Below are positions 10,201 to 24,300 of a stretch of 64,000 nt of DNA, piece after piece. Under the pieces are notes generated by a model. It ran no database searches. It saw only the letters and a program-made list of their open reading frames with translations, and was not told where the DNA came from. The position numbers were made by a program, and so were the translations under genes. Location: the NCBI RefSeq assembly GCF_026745355.1, contig NC_079203.1, positions 3,490,549 to 3,554,548 of the forward strand, given 5' to 3'. This stretch comes from Beta vulgaris subsp. vulgaris (Eukaryota; Streptophyta; Magnoliopsida; Caryophyllales; Amaranthaceae). Positions within the stretch are counted from its first letter, which is position 1. Every line of letters starts with the position of its first letter.

Positions 10201-13084
10201 ATATGAAATTTTATTAGATTCTTTTTTATTGCGAAAATATTAAATTTTGTGAAATATATAACTCAAACTATTATGCATAACTAAGATATTAATAGTTAAA
10301 TAAATTTGTGTAGAATTCCTTGAAAAAGTAAGTATAAATAAGGTCCATACTACTACTACTAGGATTTTGGAGGAAGGCCATGTTTATGGTGTTAAATTGA
10401 TTACATGAAGAATTGGTTTTTTTTTCTCAGCTGTAAACAATGTTATTAATGTATAGACAAGATAATGATATGACATTAATAATGTATAAGGTTTGCAAAA
10501 TATAGATGTGCACCTAGAATAGTACCACAAATTTTTCAATAGAAACCAATTTTCAGATCACATGCATACATATCTCTATATCAGCTTCTGCTTTGATCTT
10601 ATCTTAAATAGTGTTTAATGACTTTGTACCTTTCTTAAAAAATGGAAGTTGATTGATATTTTATTCATTCAACCTAATTAAATAGACTGATATTTTTTTT
10701 TGTTGAGAGCTTTCGTTTGTTCCTCGTTTTCCATCTGCTCTTGAAATTGGTCCCCATAAATTTGTGAGCAGTGTTCAGTTGTGGACCATTGTTGGGTTAT
10801 AAAAAAACAAGAGAGAAAATAGATGTTTTTTGGACCATTGTTTAGAGAGTGGTAACTTACTAACTTCTATCCAAGTTTAGTAAGAGATATATCTAATGGT
10901 CGTGTTTTCTCATACTTGCTCCGTTCTTTTTCTATGTTTATAAATTTATAGTTGAAATCTTTTTAAACAAAAAAAAAATATTAAAAAAGAATCGAGGGAG
11001 TAATATGTTAACTTGGAGTCGGTCAAAAATCTAAAACTGGTCATATATTTGACTGATTTAGAACCAAGTGAGAGCATGGCAACAATTAGGGGTGAAGGTT
11101 CGGTGTGCGGTTTGGATTAGGGCCTAATCCAATCCGATCCAAATAAAATTTGGATTTCAATTTTTCAATCCGAATCCAAACCAATTAGGGTTTGAATCCG
11201 ATCCAATCCAATCCGAATTTTCATACTCTAGATTGGATCCGATCCGAAAATCCGATTTTTTTTAGAACTCTAGTTTTTCGATTAAATGAATTAAGCACAA
11301 CAACAACTTAGTAGATTTAGGAAATGAGGAATTAAGTGCACTTTGTGTTTTAGGGGAAGGGTTGAAGTGCTATGTGTATTGGGCTATGGAGTAGTTTTTT
11401 TTATAAAAAAAAATCAGTTAAGCACTTAAACCCAATCCAGATACATAATACAAGGCATATTACTATTTGGTTATATTGGATTTTTAGATCCGATCACCCT
11501 CAATCCAATCCGATCTGAAAATCTAATTTTTCAAAAAATCTCAATCCGATCCAATCCGAACACAGTTCAAATCCGATCCGAATTACTAATTCGGATTGGA
11601 TTTTGGATATTATCCGAATAACTTTCACCCCTAGCAACAACACCGCCTTCCTTCCAACTCTTATCACCCAATCGAATGAACTAATATATTTTGTGACCCA
11701 ATTAGAAGAACATCATTGTTACTTTTGATGCTTTACTAGAAATGTCACTGGAACCTCTTGAATCCCCTCCATCTCCCCAAAACTGAAGAACAAAATAAAT
11801 CTTGATTAATGTATCAAAGAAACATACTTCATTTCGTATCTTTAAAAATTGTTACAATTTGACTTTTCTACTATTAAACGTATCTCACTTTGTTTTGACG
11901 TTGTATCTTCTAATTATTACATCAAATGTTATTGTACTTGTCTCAATGTGTATTTTTGGAACATTAACTTTTTTATAATTAAAGAATATAATTGATCAAA
12001 GTTGTACATTTGACAAGCTTACAAGTCAAAATGTTGCAATTATCAGGAAGTAGGGTAAGTACTTCAAAAATTCGTTCACTTTCGTCTTTACAAAAGTGTA
12101 TTGTATTGAAAACAAACTAACTCTAAATTTATTCTATAATATTCTTTTACAAGATTGGGTTCTAAATGTTTCTCCCTGTGTCATATGTGATGGTATAAAT
12201 AAATGATCAACAATACAAGCTTTGATTCAAAATCAAATGCAGTCTGTTGTTATACCCACCAAAAAAAAAGAGTGATATGGACTTTTCATCTTGTGTTATC
12301 AGCATCCTGGTTCGGTAGTTGTCTCAGGACCCCTTTGGACTGGACCACTACATGATGGTGGCTACCTTGCAGAGTTACTAGACTTGGCTCAACAATGGGG
12401 TTGGATAGGGAATGGCGTCGGCCTCGATTTGGAGAAGCTAATTAGACTGATGATTGATGAAAGCAATCCAGATTTACCATTTGGCTACATTAAACTTGAT
12501 CAGGTTTCTAAAATTTCTTTTCCTAAATCCTACATAATCATTTTCTCAAAATGATGAAACTCTTAGAAGTTTTAAGCACTTGTTTGTAACTTGGTTACTG
12601 ATTTCTGTACAATACTTACCAGATAGCTAAACGTGCAAAAGTGAATTCTCCTCCCCTCAGAAGTTTCATAAGCACCCTGCACCAGGTACATATTATTGTT
12701 ATCTTTATCTAATGTACATGTACGTAAAATTTGTCGTCAATGTACTTTCGGACTGGATTGGACTTGGCCAAAGCCGAACTTACACCCTTACACTAGCCCT
12801 CAATCCACAATTTTGTGATGGCTTCTGCCCCTCATTTGAATCAAAGTCCATTATAATTTCTAGGATAACTTGATGCATTTGGAAATTAGCTGCAAGAACT
12901 AAATGAACAGAGCTTTACCCCAACTTTATCTATGTGACAAATGTGTTGTTTGCAGGAGGGTTATGCTGCAAGTAGATCCCATATAAGATCAAATGCGATC
13001 AAGACAAATTGTCCGATGACAGCATGTGTTAAGATTGCGCAGGACTTTTACAATCACCGATTAATTGACGACGGTAAAGTATAA
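4296..13084 (+). CDS. tRNA (guanine26-N2)-dimethyltransferase, Trm1 family, probably organellar
   Basis: Six exons join in phase: 4296-4873, 9424-9630, 9981-10083, 12303-12503, 12623-12685 and 12956-13084, giving 426 aa. Trm1 enzymes transfer methyl groups from S-adenosylmethionine to N2 of G26 in tRNAs. Exon 1 holds GRDLGVLAAA and the SAM-binding motif VLDAMCGCGVRSIRYL (about residues 73-88), then IDVDSFGS where the canonical motif is D-x-DPFG(S/T). Exon 2 continues NSLASYGAYIRPMPYANEIG. Exon 3 has paired cysteines (YCHNC...CCSNC), the zinc-ribbon-like part of the Trm1 C-terminal domain. Exon 4 has VVVSGPLWTGPLH. The start was chosen as the first ATG of the exon; the Ser/Pro/Thr-rich first 30 residues look like a transit peptide. 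Intron 1 (4.5 kb) is packed with mobile elements. The family call is strong; the compartment is inferred. Confidence 0.9.
5134..5267 (+). mobile_element. tRNA-derived SINE, family A (copy 2), with TSD
   Basis: Body of about 134 bp in Trm1 intron 1. A-box-like TTGGCCTAGTGATTAAAG, B-box-like ACAGGTTTGAATCTC. The 3' part ends in a short A-run. The 12-bp direct repeat AATGATAAGCTA flanks it exactly (5122-5133 and 5268-5279), a target duplication typical of L1-mobilised SINEs. Confidence 0.8.
5879..6488. mobile_element. Stowaway-like MITE interrupted by a TRIM
   Basis: Termini CTCCCTCCGTTTTCTAAAGA and TCTTTAGAAAACGGAGGGAG are perfect inverted repeats, followed inward by inverted GATCTTCCC / GGGAAGATC. 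TA flanks both ends (5877-5878 and 6489-6490). Removing the TRIM at 5994-6284 and one 5-bp duplication leaves about 314 bp. It lies in Trm1 intron 1. Confidence 0.8.
5994..6284 (+). mobile_element. TRIM (miniature LTR retrotransposon), complete
   Basis: Two direct 72-bp repeats (5994-6065 and 6213-6284) start TGATAGAATATAAATC and end GGTCCTTTGACA, so they have TG...CA borders. They differ at one readable position (CATCAGC vs CATAAGC). Immediately after the left LTR is TGGTATCAAGAGCC, close to the initiator-tRNA-Met primer-binding site TGGTATCAGAGC. Before the right LTR is a purine-rich CATGAGGGGACG, a plausible polypurine tract. AAATA flanks both ends (5989-5993, 6285-6289), the 5-bp duplication of LTR elements. 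At 291 bp with no coding region it is a TRIM, mobilised in trans. Confidence 0.9.
6724..7006. mobile_element. Stowaway-like MITE
   Basis: 283 bp with termini CTCCCTCCGTCTTTTTTTAT and TAAAAAAAGACGGAGGGAG, TA target duplication on both sides. Inverted homology continues inward (TTTGCTAC / GTAGCAAA). An internal direct repeat (GGGACCTATGTATTATATAT / GGACCTATGTACTATATAT) is also visible. Confidence 0.8.
7367..7965. repeat. Tandem duplication of about 240 bp, one copy split by a MITE
   Basis: TTAATGTTGGGGTTAATCCT begins both units (about 7367 and 7700). Both continue through GGTGTTTAGTCTGATAACTT, AATCGTA(T/C)ATTAATTTAAA and ACAAAATAGTACGAT. The first unit carries the 92-bp MITE at 7570-7661 between its ...AATGCTAATACTAA and ...AACAAAATAG parts; the second unit lacks it. 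It lies in Trm1 intron 1. Confidence 0.75.
7570..7661. mobile_element. 92-bp Stowaway-like MITE
   Basis: Termini CTTCCTCTGTTCCATAATAA and TTATTATGGAACAAAAGAAG, with TA at 7568-7569 and 7662-7663. Nearly all of it is palindromic (GTGAAACACTT / AAGTGTTTCAC), so it is a compact hairpin-forming MITE inserted in one unit of a tandem duplication. Confidence 0.8.
8221..8500. repeat. Purine/pyrimidine strand-biased foldback segment
   Basis: A purine-rich half (GGAGAAGGAAGGAGAGGGAG) is followed by a pyrimidine-rich half (CCTTTTCTTTCCCCTCTTG). CTTTGTTTCGATA near 8258 is inverted relative to TATCGAAACAAAG near 8482, so the segment can fold back. It may be a degraded MITE; no target duplication was identified. 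Confidence 0.4.
9125..9350. mobile_element. Stowaway-like MITE
   Basis: 226 bp in Trm1 intron 1, ending just before exon 2. Termini CTCCCTCCGTTTTACAATAT and ATATTTTGAAACAGAGGGAG; TA occurs at both sides. Internal inverted GCACGCA / TGCGTGC-like pieces are diverged. Confidence 0.75.
9660..9880. mobile_element. Stowaway-like MITE, diverged
   Basis: Fills most of Trm1 intron 2. Termini GCTCCGTACTTTTTTAGTTG and CAACTAAAAAAATACAGAGA extend inward as CACCATTTG / CAAATGGTG. TA flanks. The ends are diverged from CTCCCTCCGT, so this is an older copy. Confidence 0.65.
10084..12302 (+). other. Trm1 intron 3
   Basis: A 2.2-kb intron between exons ending ...AATATTGTTCAG and starting CATCCTGGTTCG. It contains a single-ended Stowaway relic near 10918-11002 (CTCCGTTCTTTTTC ... 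GAATCGAGGGAGTA) and the hAT-like element at 11087-11633. Otherwise it is AT-rich intron sequence without reading frames of note. Confidence 0.7.
11087..11633. mobile_element. hAT-like non-autonomous element with 8-bp TSD
   Basis: 547 bp. The left end TAGGGGTGAAGGTTCGG and the right end (reverse complement TAGGGGTGAAAGTTATTCGG) form terminal inverted repeats. The flanks are GCAACAAT (11079-11086) and GCAACAAC (11634-11641), 7 of 8 identical, fitting a hAT target duplication. The interior is made of AATCCGATCC-type short repeats in both orientations. No transposase. Superfamily inferred from TSD length and terminus. Confidence 0.8.
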
Positions 13085-15150
13085 ATCATGTCTCCATAAA
13101 ATTTTCGTTACCAACCATTACCACGCTGGAAGATGGTATTAATTGGTGCCACAAATTTTTCAAGGTAAAGACATGTTTTTGAATTAGACTCCTATTACAT
13201 GGATATCGATATGAGGCCTTTCTTACAAAATCAGATCAGAACTCATTATCACAATCAGTATTACCAAAACAAACTATAAGTTTGTGTTGATCAATGATTA
13301 GTCGTGGAATCGGGAGCTCTAAGGAGAGATGCAAGATAGCGGAGTTTGGGGAACTCCCAGGCAATACAATTCTTGTGCATAAGACATAGGTGTAAGCCAG
13401 TTTAGAATAGAAGTGAATCTTGATCAATGGAAGTGATATTGAAAGGACATTATTCACTTTAGAAGGTGCAAAGGACTCCAACACTAGGCAATGATTCCAT
13501 GATTATGTTTGATCATTCTTTGTTATTTACTAGAGCAATTGTAATCCTATATTCAATGAAGTATGTAATTGAGTTGTTTTTATGATCAACAGTATTTTGA
13601 TTGCAGACATTTGACTTTGGTGACATATTATGAATATCAGCAAGGAAAATGAAAGACAGGAACAATAAGCTTGGAACTTGAAAGTGTAGTTTCTTGAATA
13701 AAAAGTACTAGTTTCTTTCACCAAATTAATCATAGAAAGTACTAGTTAAATTTTGGCAAATCGTGCATTCTTTCAGAAGATGCTCTTAGTCACTTCTCCG
13801 TCTAAACACTCCTGTGACCTCTCGCATCAAAAACTACTCTCGAAACCTCTAACCGTAGGAACTCGCCAGAGTTCCGGTACCGCGTAGTTCTTCGACGGGT
13901 TCTCCGACGAGTTCCCCTTGTTTTTTCATAGCTTTTCTCTCGTTTATCTTCCCTAGTTTTCGGCGGGTTATCCAATTCGTCTTTATCTGTTTTCCTTCGC
14001 GTCGCTCCGCTTCCGTTTGAGTCGCCCCGTTTGAGTCGAGTCTTCTCAAGCTCCTTCCCCCTCCCCTCGTTGTGCGTTGGGTACCACCTCCCCTTCCCCT
14101 GTTTCAGTTTGTTGGGCACCCCTCTCCCCGTCCCTTGTTTCAGTTTGTTGGACACCCCTTCCCCTCCCCTAATTTTTGCTTAAGTTTTAGTTTGTTGGGT
14201 CTGCCCTCCCCTTTCCCTAGTTGTTGTGCGTCGGACTTCCCCTCCCCCTCCCCTGGTTGTGCGTCCGGGCTTCCCCTCCCCCTGTTTATGTTTTTTTGTC
14301 GAGTCCTCCCCCCCTTAATTGGTCAAGTTTAGGTGTTGGGCATCTCTTTCCCTAACCCCTTGGTGGTTGGAGCTCCCTTCCTAGTCTATGTTAGCTATAG
14401 CTCTGCTGTTTTGTTTCCTAGTTTATGTGGTAAGTGTTGGTGTTCGTAGTTGGTTATGCAACGCAAACACAGTTGCCAGTTGCATAAGGATTGGTGGAGT
14501 AATTTTGTAGTCAAAGAATATGTTCTTTTAGAATCTATGATGAATGAACAAGTTACTAAAGAAGATGAGAAGTGTGAGCATGGTCGAGGCGACAAAAAGT
14601 ATTTCTGATTCAGACATGTGTTTTCTTATTTCATAATCCGGAGGTGTGTTCCAAAGCTCAAATTGTTGAGTTCCTCCTTCTAGCTTGGCAACGATCTTAT
14701 TGGTCCTTAACTTGAAAAATTCAAATAGACGGCATCCCAGTTTCATTTGGTGGATTTTAGCATGCCCTATTTCTCCTACTTTACTAAGAAAACTAAAATG
14801 CTCTCAAAAGAGAGTTATGAGTCACTTGGGAACGTGATTCTTCAACAAACCATGAGCCTAGAATCCCAAGCGTCAGAAGTTCGTTGGGATTGCTCATGCA
14901 GCAAGACGTGAATCTTGCCTTTGGTTGTCCGTTATCCGAATCGCTAACGACATTCAATTCTACCAATTCCATCAGTTATCAAAATTTTAACTCCACCAAA
15001 ACAATCGACCAGCAACGCCATCCTTAATCGGCAACTCTCCGTCACTCATAAAGCTCCCTTAGTTATTACTTTGTTTTATGTTTGTTTGTGTTAGTATTAT
15101 GATATACTTTGTTGTTTAATTAATGCACATTTTCTAAATGTCAAAAAAAA
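13085..15150. other. Trm1-eS26 convergent intergenic region with pyrimidine-rich repeat
   Basis: The first few hundred bases probably hold the Trm1 3'UTR. From about 13800 to 14370 the plus strand is strongly C/T-rich, with repeated CCCCTTCCCCT and GTTTCAGTTTGTTGGGCACC-like units, so frames on both strands there are compositional. The stretch to 15150 ends in TTTTATGTTTGTTTGTGTTAGTATTATGATATAC... and an A-run at 15140-15151, which could be the tail of a retroelement. No protein domain was recognised. Confidence 0.4.
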
Positions 15151-15601
15151 ACAGAGAAAAAGATTGTTTCTAATACCAAAATCTCAAACCAAACCTACAC
15201 TAAGATTGGATAAACAGAACAGAGCAAATGTATAATGTTATCAACCAGAGTAAGCCCCAGCCACTGGGCGTATATGCATAGGCAAACTCAGTTTATGTAA
15301 ATACCAACCCAACTTATTGCTGCCTATAACATATCCAGGAAATACAAGATCCTATACGTAACACATTGAAAGTGAGGCAAACAAACGAGGAAACAAAGAA
15401 AAGAGAGGCAAAACAGATGAAGTAAACAATTTGAAGCATTAAACTTTGGATAACAATCATCCCCATTCAATTCTAAATAAAGACAGCTCAAGCATAGAGT
15501 TGAGGTTTACAAAAATCCTGAACCAAAACTTTGAACTAAAGTTCACAAAATCTATGAAATAAGCATGGCAACATTAAGCTTCAGACGAACGTGAGTATCC
15601 C

Positions 15602-18226
<2,625 letters not shown>

Positions 18227-18286
18227 GGTTGAAGGCAGGCGAGGCGAATTTCTCTCTCCTCCGACTGTGGCTGCTGCTGCGCTCAC

Positions 18287-18294
18287 TAGGGTTT
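18287..18294 (-). promoter_or_regulatory. Telo-box in eS26 leader/promoter
   Basis: TAGGGTTT on the plus strand, AAACCCTA on the coding strand, about 60 bp upstream of the ATG. Telo-boxes are a known feature of plant ribosomal protein and translation genes. A second AAACCCT lies at 18345-18351. Confidence 0.65.
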
Positions 18295-18330
18295 GGGATT
18301 TTGATGAAAAGAAGTGGAGAGTAATTTCGG

Positions 18331-18338
18331 CTTATATA
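18331..18338 (-). promoter_or_regulatory. TATA box of the eS26 gene
   Basis: CTTATATA on the plus strand reads TATATAAG in the direction of transcription, about 105 bp upstream of the ATG. That would put the transcription start around 18300, just before the telo-box. The assignment is inferred from sequence and position. Confidence 0.6.
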
Positions 18339-18419
18339 GTGGAGAGGGTTTTTATATTGCATATTTATAAACATGCCCTCGCATTCTTTGGTGACTAATT
18401 TTAATTTAGTTTAAAGTTT

Positions 18420-19440
18420 TTTTTATCAAATACTCCCGAGTTTTCAAAAAATTCACGAGTATCTTCATATTTTTTAAAATTCACAAGGTACCCTAAGTTT
18501 CATAATAATTCACATAAATACCATTAATGATTAATGATGTCGTTAGTCATTAATCTTAATTTAGGAGATTTCAACTCTAATTAACTTATAATTCTAACCC
18601 TAACCCATACCCTTACTTTAAACCCTAAACCTAACCCTAACCATCCCTCCCCCACCCGCCCACCCACACCCCTGCAACCCCAAACCGCAGCAGCTACTAC
18701 CCCCGTCGAATTCCCTCATCCCCGTTGAATTCTGCACCCCTCCTTCCATTGACTTTTATGAAACTCAAGGTTAGGTTCGGGTTTATGGTAAGGGTTGGGA
18801 TTAGGTGTTAATTATGGTTCAAAAAATATTACCATATACCCCTAACAAAAAAATTACACCATATACCCTTTCAATTTTTCAAATTGACCATATACCCCTC
18901 ACATTAAAAAAAAAAATACATTCACTTACCCTTGATGACTAACGGAACTAAACTCCATTAGTCATTAGTTCATAATCCTCTCTTTAATCTTAATTAACTA
19001 ACCTAAACTACCCCTAACCCTAACCCTAGTACCCTAACCCTAACACCTCCCTAATTATTTACCCACTTCCCACCACCCCGAAGCCCTCTTCCCCCACTCG
19101 CAGTCGTGCCCCCTCCCCTTCCCCGACTGACACCCCCTCCCCTTCCCCTGCTGTCATGAACCCTCCTCATCTCCCCTTCCCCTACTATCGTGAAGCCCCT
19201 CCCCTCTTGCAGTTGGGCACCCCCTCCTCTTTCACTGCAGTCTCGCAACCCCCTCCCCTGCAACTCAACTGAATTTCATCTCCTCGCAACTCAGTAATAG
19301 GAACATCCGTCGACAAAAGGAGGGTAAGTGCAGGGGGTCAGTGGGGAAGGGGAGGGGGTGCACAACTGCAGGTGAGAAAGGGTGGTTCGCGACAACAGGG
19401 GTATTCAAATTGTAATGGACAATAAATGACATTTATTCTA
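18420..19440. repeat. Repeat region with telomere-like CCCTAA tracts and C-rich blocks
   Basis: Two related halves (about 18425-18770 and 18815-19300) each run AT-rich sequence with TTAGTCATTA, then CCCTAACC/CCCTAAACC tracts (18596-18640; 19011-19045), then a C-rich block. CCATATACCC is repeated three times around 18830-18897. A frame on the minus strand at 19051-19263 is only GGRG-type composition. No gene recognised; it may be a degraded element. Confidence 0.45.
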
Positions 19441-20046
19441 ATATGAAATGAGCTAGAAATATTCCATATGTTTGTTATACTTATTTTCTTTCAAATTTGA
19501 AAAGAGCGTACGACTTTTTAACTGCTCAAAGAAATGTATAAATTTAAGATAATATTCAACTCTCAGAAAATTTATATTCCTACTATTGTGAAGAAAAAGC
19601 AATAAATTGCCATAAAATAAAGCAATTAATAAACAAAAAAAAAGAAATTAAAGACATTGGTTAATAATTCTACCTAATGTTATTATATATTGTTTATTTG
19701 CTATATGACTACCTATAAATCTCAATTGTTACTTGTAATAATGTTCTATAATCATCACCCATAATCTACTCCAACCACTATCCGTTTATACAACCACTAC
19801 TTTACCAAAATACTCGTAATTTTTTGAAAAGTAGCGTTTTGATCTTGTCCAATTCATACCCATTACCTAAAATGCTAGTGTTAAACAGGGTCGGAATCTT
19901 GAGTGGACCTGAAACCTAACTAACTCTATCACATAAAAGTTTGATTATAACAAATTAAATTTATGTTATACAAGAATTGACTATATCATTTGGTTGGGAT
20001 TTTAGGGAGGGTGGGTGGAGCATGATGGTGTATGGTTGTAAAGGGG

Positions 20047-20099
<53 letters not shown>

Positions 20100-21360
20100 G
20101 GTGTTTAAATCATACAAAACTAACTATATAAAATAAAAGCTGATTATATAATACGATACCTAGTGCATAGTAAGTTATTATGTACCGGGTCCTGGGGTTT
20201 TTTCTTCACATGACTTGCATTTTAAGAATTTGTTCTTCACTGTAATACTTCTTGTTTCTTAATAATATAGATGCATTTGATACTCAATTTGTCTTTTCAC
20301 ACTATTGGAAAACTAACTTCTTATAATTATTTATAAATATCATGATTTCGATTGTGATTGGGTCAGTATCAAATACTTATTTAAAGTGTTTTGGGTTGTA
20401 TTATTGTTTAACTGATAGTGAAATATTGATTAAGCTATTCACTACTTGAAGTCAAAAAGAGGATAAGCAATAAAACTTTGTATTTGTGCATGTCTAGAGT
20501 ATTCAACAAGATGTTTTGGGATATATGGTGGTAGCTGGTGGCTTTTCTTGGAACCGTTTTGATCAACATGCTCTTCTTTATTTTGTATTGCCGATAACGA
20601 TATCGATTCGTTTGATGACACAAAATTATGCATGTTGCTCTGTCCTTAAAATACTATTTTTTGATGGATTAACTCGTTCATTGTCTGTAAGGCATGACTT
20701 TTTTTTGTATTATCATGTTAAGTAGTTGATTATATCGTTGTTTTGGATTGTATGTCCTTAGCTTTGTATGATTTGAGCATGGCTTGTGCCTAAATGATCA
20801 TGTGACGACCCATTCTTACTTTCATATTGTCAATGAGCATCCACTTACACCAATTGGTCATATAATTGTTTTAAAGTTGGAGATCGCGATGCATCTCGAA
20901 GTGTTGAGTTCGGTTAAGTTTGGTTGGACATGATTAGGTATAAGTCGTTAGTTAACTTTTATTTATTAGTTTAGGTACGTTATTTGTTTTCTACTGCAAA
21001 ATTCTGAATGAATCAAAACGTTTTCACACGTGGTGTTAATTGTAGGCATATTTTTATTTAGGTGAGGTGGGCGCGAATTTGACTAGATCATTGCGCAGAG
21101 TTTTAGTTCTGAAATTTGTTTTGAAAAAGATGTCGCAAACAAATTTTTAAAGAGACTCATAAACCTAACTAAATATTAGGAAACCATAGGAACATATTAG
21201 GAACTTATCCAAAGTTGATTTTTCTGTCATAACTTCATAATTGGTCAACGAACAAAGATTGAGTTCATGAATGAGGGAATGAATATGGTCATGAATCAAA
21301 TTCGTCATTGTTAGCCTCTACTTAATATCGTTAACAACCAAGCAATGTGTTTAAGCTTTC
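19441..21360. other. AT-rich spacer
   Basis: No gene recognised. It contains the TA microsatellite at 20050-20095 and several short frames without motifs. The frame at 20435-20725 on either strand has no conserved domain that I can see. Confidence 0.4.
20050..20095. repeat. (AT)n microsatellite
   Basis: Uninterrupted TA dinucleotides for about 45 bp. Confidence 0.9.
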
Positions 21361-21364
21361 TAAA

Positions 21365-24300
21365 ATTTAATTTACAAAAATTTGACAAATAAAAACAACC
21401 TTATATAAGTAACTTTTTGTCAAAAACAACCTTTTTAATTTTTTTTTTGTCAAGAAAAATCTTAAACCTATAAAACTTTGTCTGAAGAAACCTGATGACA
21501 TCTTTCCAACTGACATATATAATCCGCCATTGACTCACTTAATGATCCTAAAAATTTGCGAGAAACAACCTTTTACAATGCCTTTTTTTGTCAAATGCAA
21601 GTGCGGGTCCATATCGAAAATAGTTTAATCAACACTGAAAAATTAAGTAAGGTTTCATCGCACAAAATTTTTTTAGTGTAAAGTCTTAAACTTGCAAATA
21701 AAAATTATCAAGATGGGATGAGTTTGGGGATAAAACTTCCGCGTTTTTCTACAAGAGCGTCAAAGGGAGATCTTCAAGGAACGAAATAAGAGCTCTTAAG
21801 GACGAAGGGGGGAATTGGACATCGGACCAAAAGGAAATCAAGTCCCTGTTTTTTGAAAGCTTTAAAAAGACCTACCACAATAGAAGTGTCGACGAGGCTC
21901 ATCTCCAACCTGAGGATCCTCTTTTTTCCCCGATTGCTACCCTGTCTCAACAAAACTTGGACACTCTTAATTCTCCTTTCACTCATAAGGAAATTAGAGA
22001 TGCCTGTTTCAGTTCTAAACCTCTTAAATCTCCTGGCCCTGATGGTATCCCGCCAGTCTTCTTTCAACAACAATGGCAATTAATAGGACCAGATGTCATT
22101 AGAAGTGTCAACTCCTTCCTGCATTCAGGGTTCCTGTTGAAAGAGCAAAATAGGACTTTTATTACTCTTATCCCCAAAAAAGATCGGCCTCAAGAGACAA
22201 AGGACTTCAGACCTATTAGCCTTTGCAACTCTTCGTACAAAATTATTGCGAAACTGCTTGCAATCAGATTAAAGCCGGTCATGAGAGATCTGGTGGATAA
22301 GTACCAGAACGCTTTCGTTCAGGGAAGGCAAATGACGGATAATTGCTTTATTGCTCATGAGATTGTTAGCTGGGTTAGGAAAAGGAAAAAGGGTAACTGC
22401 TTTGCTGGGATTCTCAAGGTTGATTTGAGTAAAGCTTATGACAGAATAAGATGGGATTTCGTGGAAGCTATGTTGAAGAAAATGAATTTCCCTCAAAAAT
22501 GGGTGGTTTGGCTCATGCAATGCATATCTACTGTTTCCTACTCAGTGCTGGTTAATGGGGAACCCTCTGAAGACTTCTTCCCCTCTGCTGGTCTCAGGCA
22601 AGGAGACCCCCTTTCCTCTTATATCTTTATCCTGTGCATGGAAGTTTTATCGAGAAATCTCTCGCTTCTTCAAGAGTCAAATGAGCTGGAAGGTCTCAAG
22701 ATTGCTAGGAATGCTCCAAAGATCTCTCATCTTTTCTTTGCAGACGACGCTCTATTCTTCTTCAAAGCTGTGCCTAAGAATTGTTGGGCGATCAAAAACA
22801 TTCTATCTTCTTTCTGCGAGAAGTCGGGAGAAATGATTAATTTTGATAAATCCCATGTGATCTTCAGCCCTAACACTCCTCAAAAATTCAGGAAATTAAT
22901 GAGGAAGCTCTTGGAGTAGAGGAGAAAACAAGATTGGTTTATTTGGGTTGTCCAATGGAGGTTGACGGTAGATCTACGGCAGTTTTCAACGGAGTTACTT
23001 CAAAAATAGTTGATAAAATTTCGTCGTGGAAATTTATCAATTTATCTCAATCTGGGAAACTTATTCTGATCAATACCATCTTGACCTCGCTAGCGTCAAA
23101 CATCATTTCAACTAAATCCTACCTCAAAAAATTGCTCTGTCAAATTACTTAATTCTCCTAAAATTCTGGTGGGCTTCTGCAATGGATAAAAAGCCAATTT
23201 ATTGGAGGAAGTGCTCTTTTAGAAAAACAAAGTCTCAAGGAGGATTGAGCTTTAGGAACATTTCACACATGAATAAAGCTCTCTTATTCAATCAAGCCTG
23301 GCGTATTCATAATAGTAAGAACTCCCTTCTGTATCAGATCTTTGTGGCAAAATATAAGAAGGATCCCGTTCGGTTGGCTATGGATAATGAAAACCCGAAG
23401 AATTGTTCCTATGCATTTAGGAGTCTTTTTCGAGCCTGTCAAAGCTTCAAGGAGGGCCTTTATAAGAGACTGGGAAGGGAAGTCAATCAGATTGGCACTG
23501 ATAAATGGCACCCTATTAGTAATCTCAAGCCTCGGGAGTTGGGGAACTTCAGTCGCAAGGGTTCCGTCCAAACTTCGGATCTCATGGATAACAATAAAAT
23601 GTGGAATTCCTCTATTATTTGGAGGCTTTTTTCCAAGCAGGACGCGAAAGAAATCTTAGCTACTCACATCCCTCGCGAAGATTTAGAGGATGAGGTTAGC
23701 TGGAGTTACACTAAAGCAGGAATTTTCATTGTCAAATCAGGCTACTGGTTCTTGAACAATGCTCATAATAACCTCGCTCCTGATATTCTTTCTGGAAGCT
23801 TTTGTGGAAAGCTGACTTTTTTCCGAAATGGAAGTTTTTTTTTATGGAAGATTTTCAACAACGTCTTCCTACAGGGGATAATCTCATCAAGAGATCGATC
23901 TCGGGGATTAACCCATTGCAGCTTGTGCAAGTCAAAAGCAGAATCTCTTTCTCACCTTTTTAGAGACTGCGCTGTCGCCCAAAGAATATGGTTTGGTTCC
24001 ATGGGTATCACAGAAGTAACGGAAACCATCTGATATCCAGCAGTGGATTAAAAACTTTTTTAGTCTATTCAAGCATAGGAAGAAGGAAGATAGAGTTCCC
24101 ATGGAACTAGAGTTTGTTTCGACACTTTGGGGTATTTGGGTACACAGAAACGAAATCATCTTCAGGAAGGTGCAACCAAATCCGGAAAGAATCATTCTCA
24201 TAATCAAAGATCACTTTACGATCGATTTCCGGAAAAAGAACAAGAGTATAAGCTAGACAAGAATTCTCAAAGATTGCATCTGGATCATGGAAATCACCAT

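Noticed and set aside
13802..14332. Open frames of 66-117 codons in the pyrimidine-rich block
   Set aside because: They have biased composition, no conserved motif and no splice context, and overlapping frames are open on both strands.
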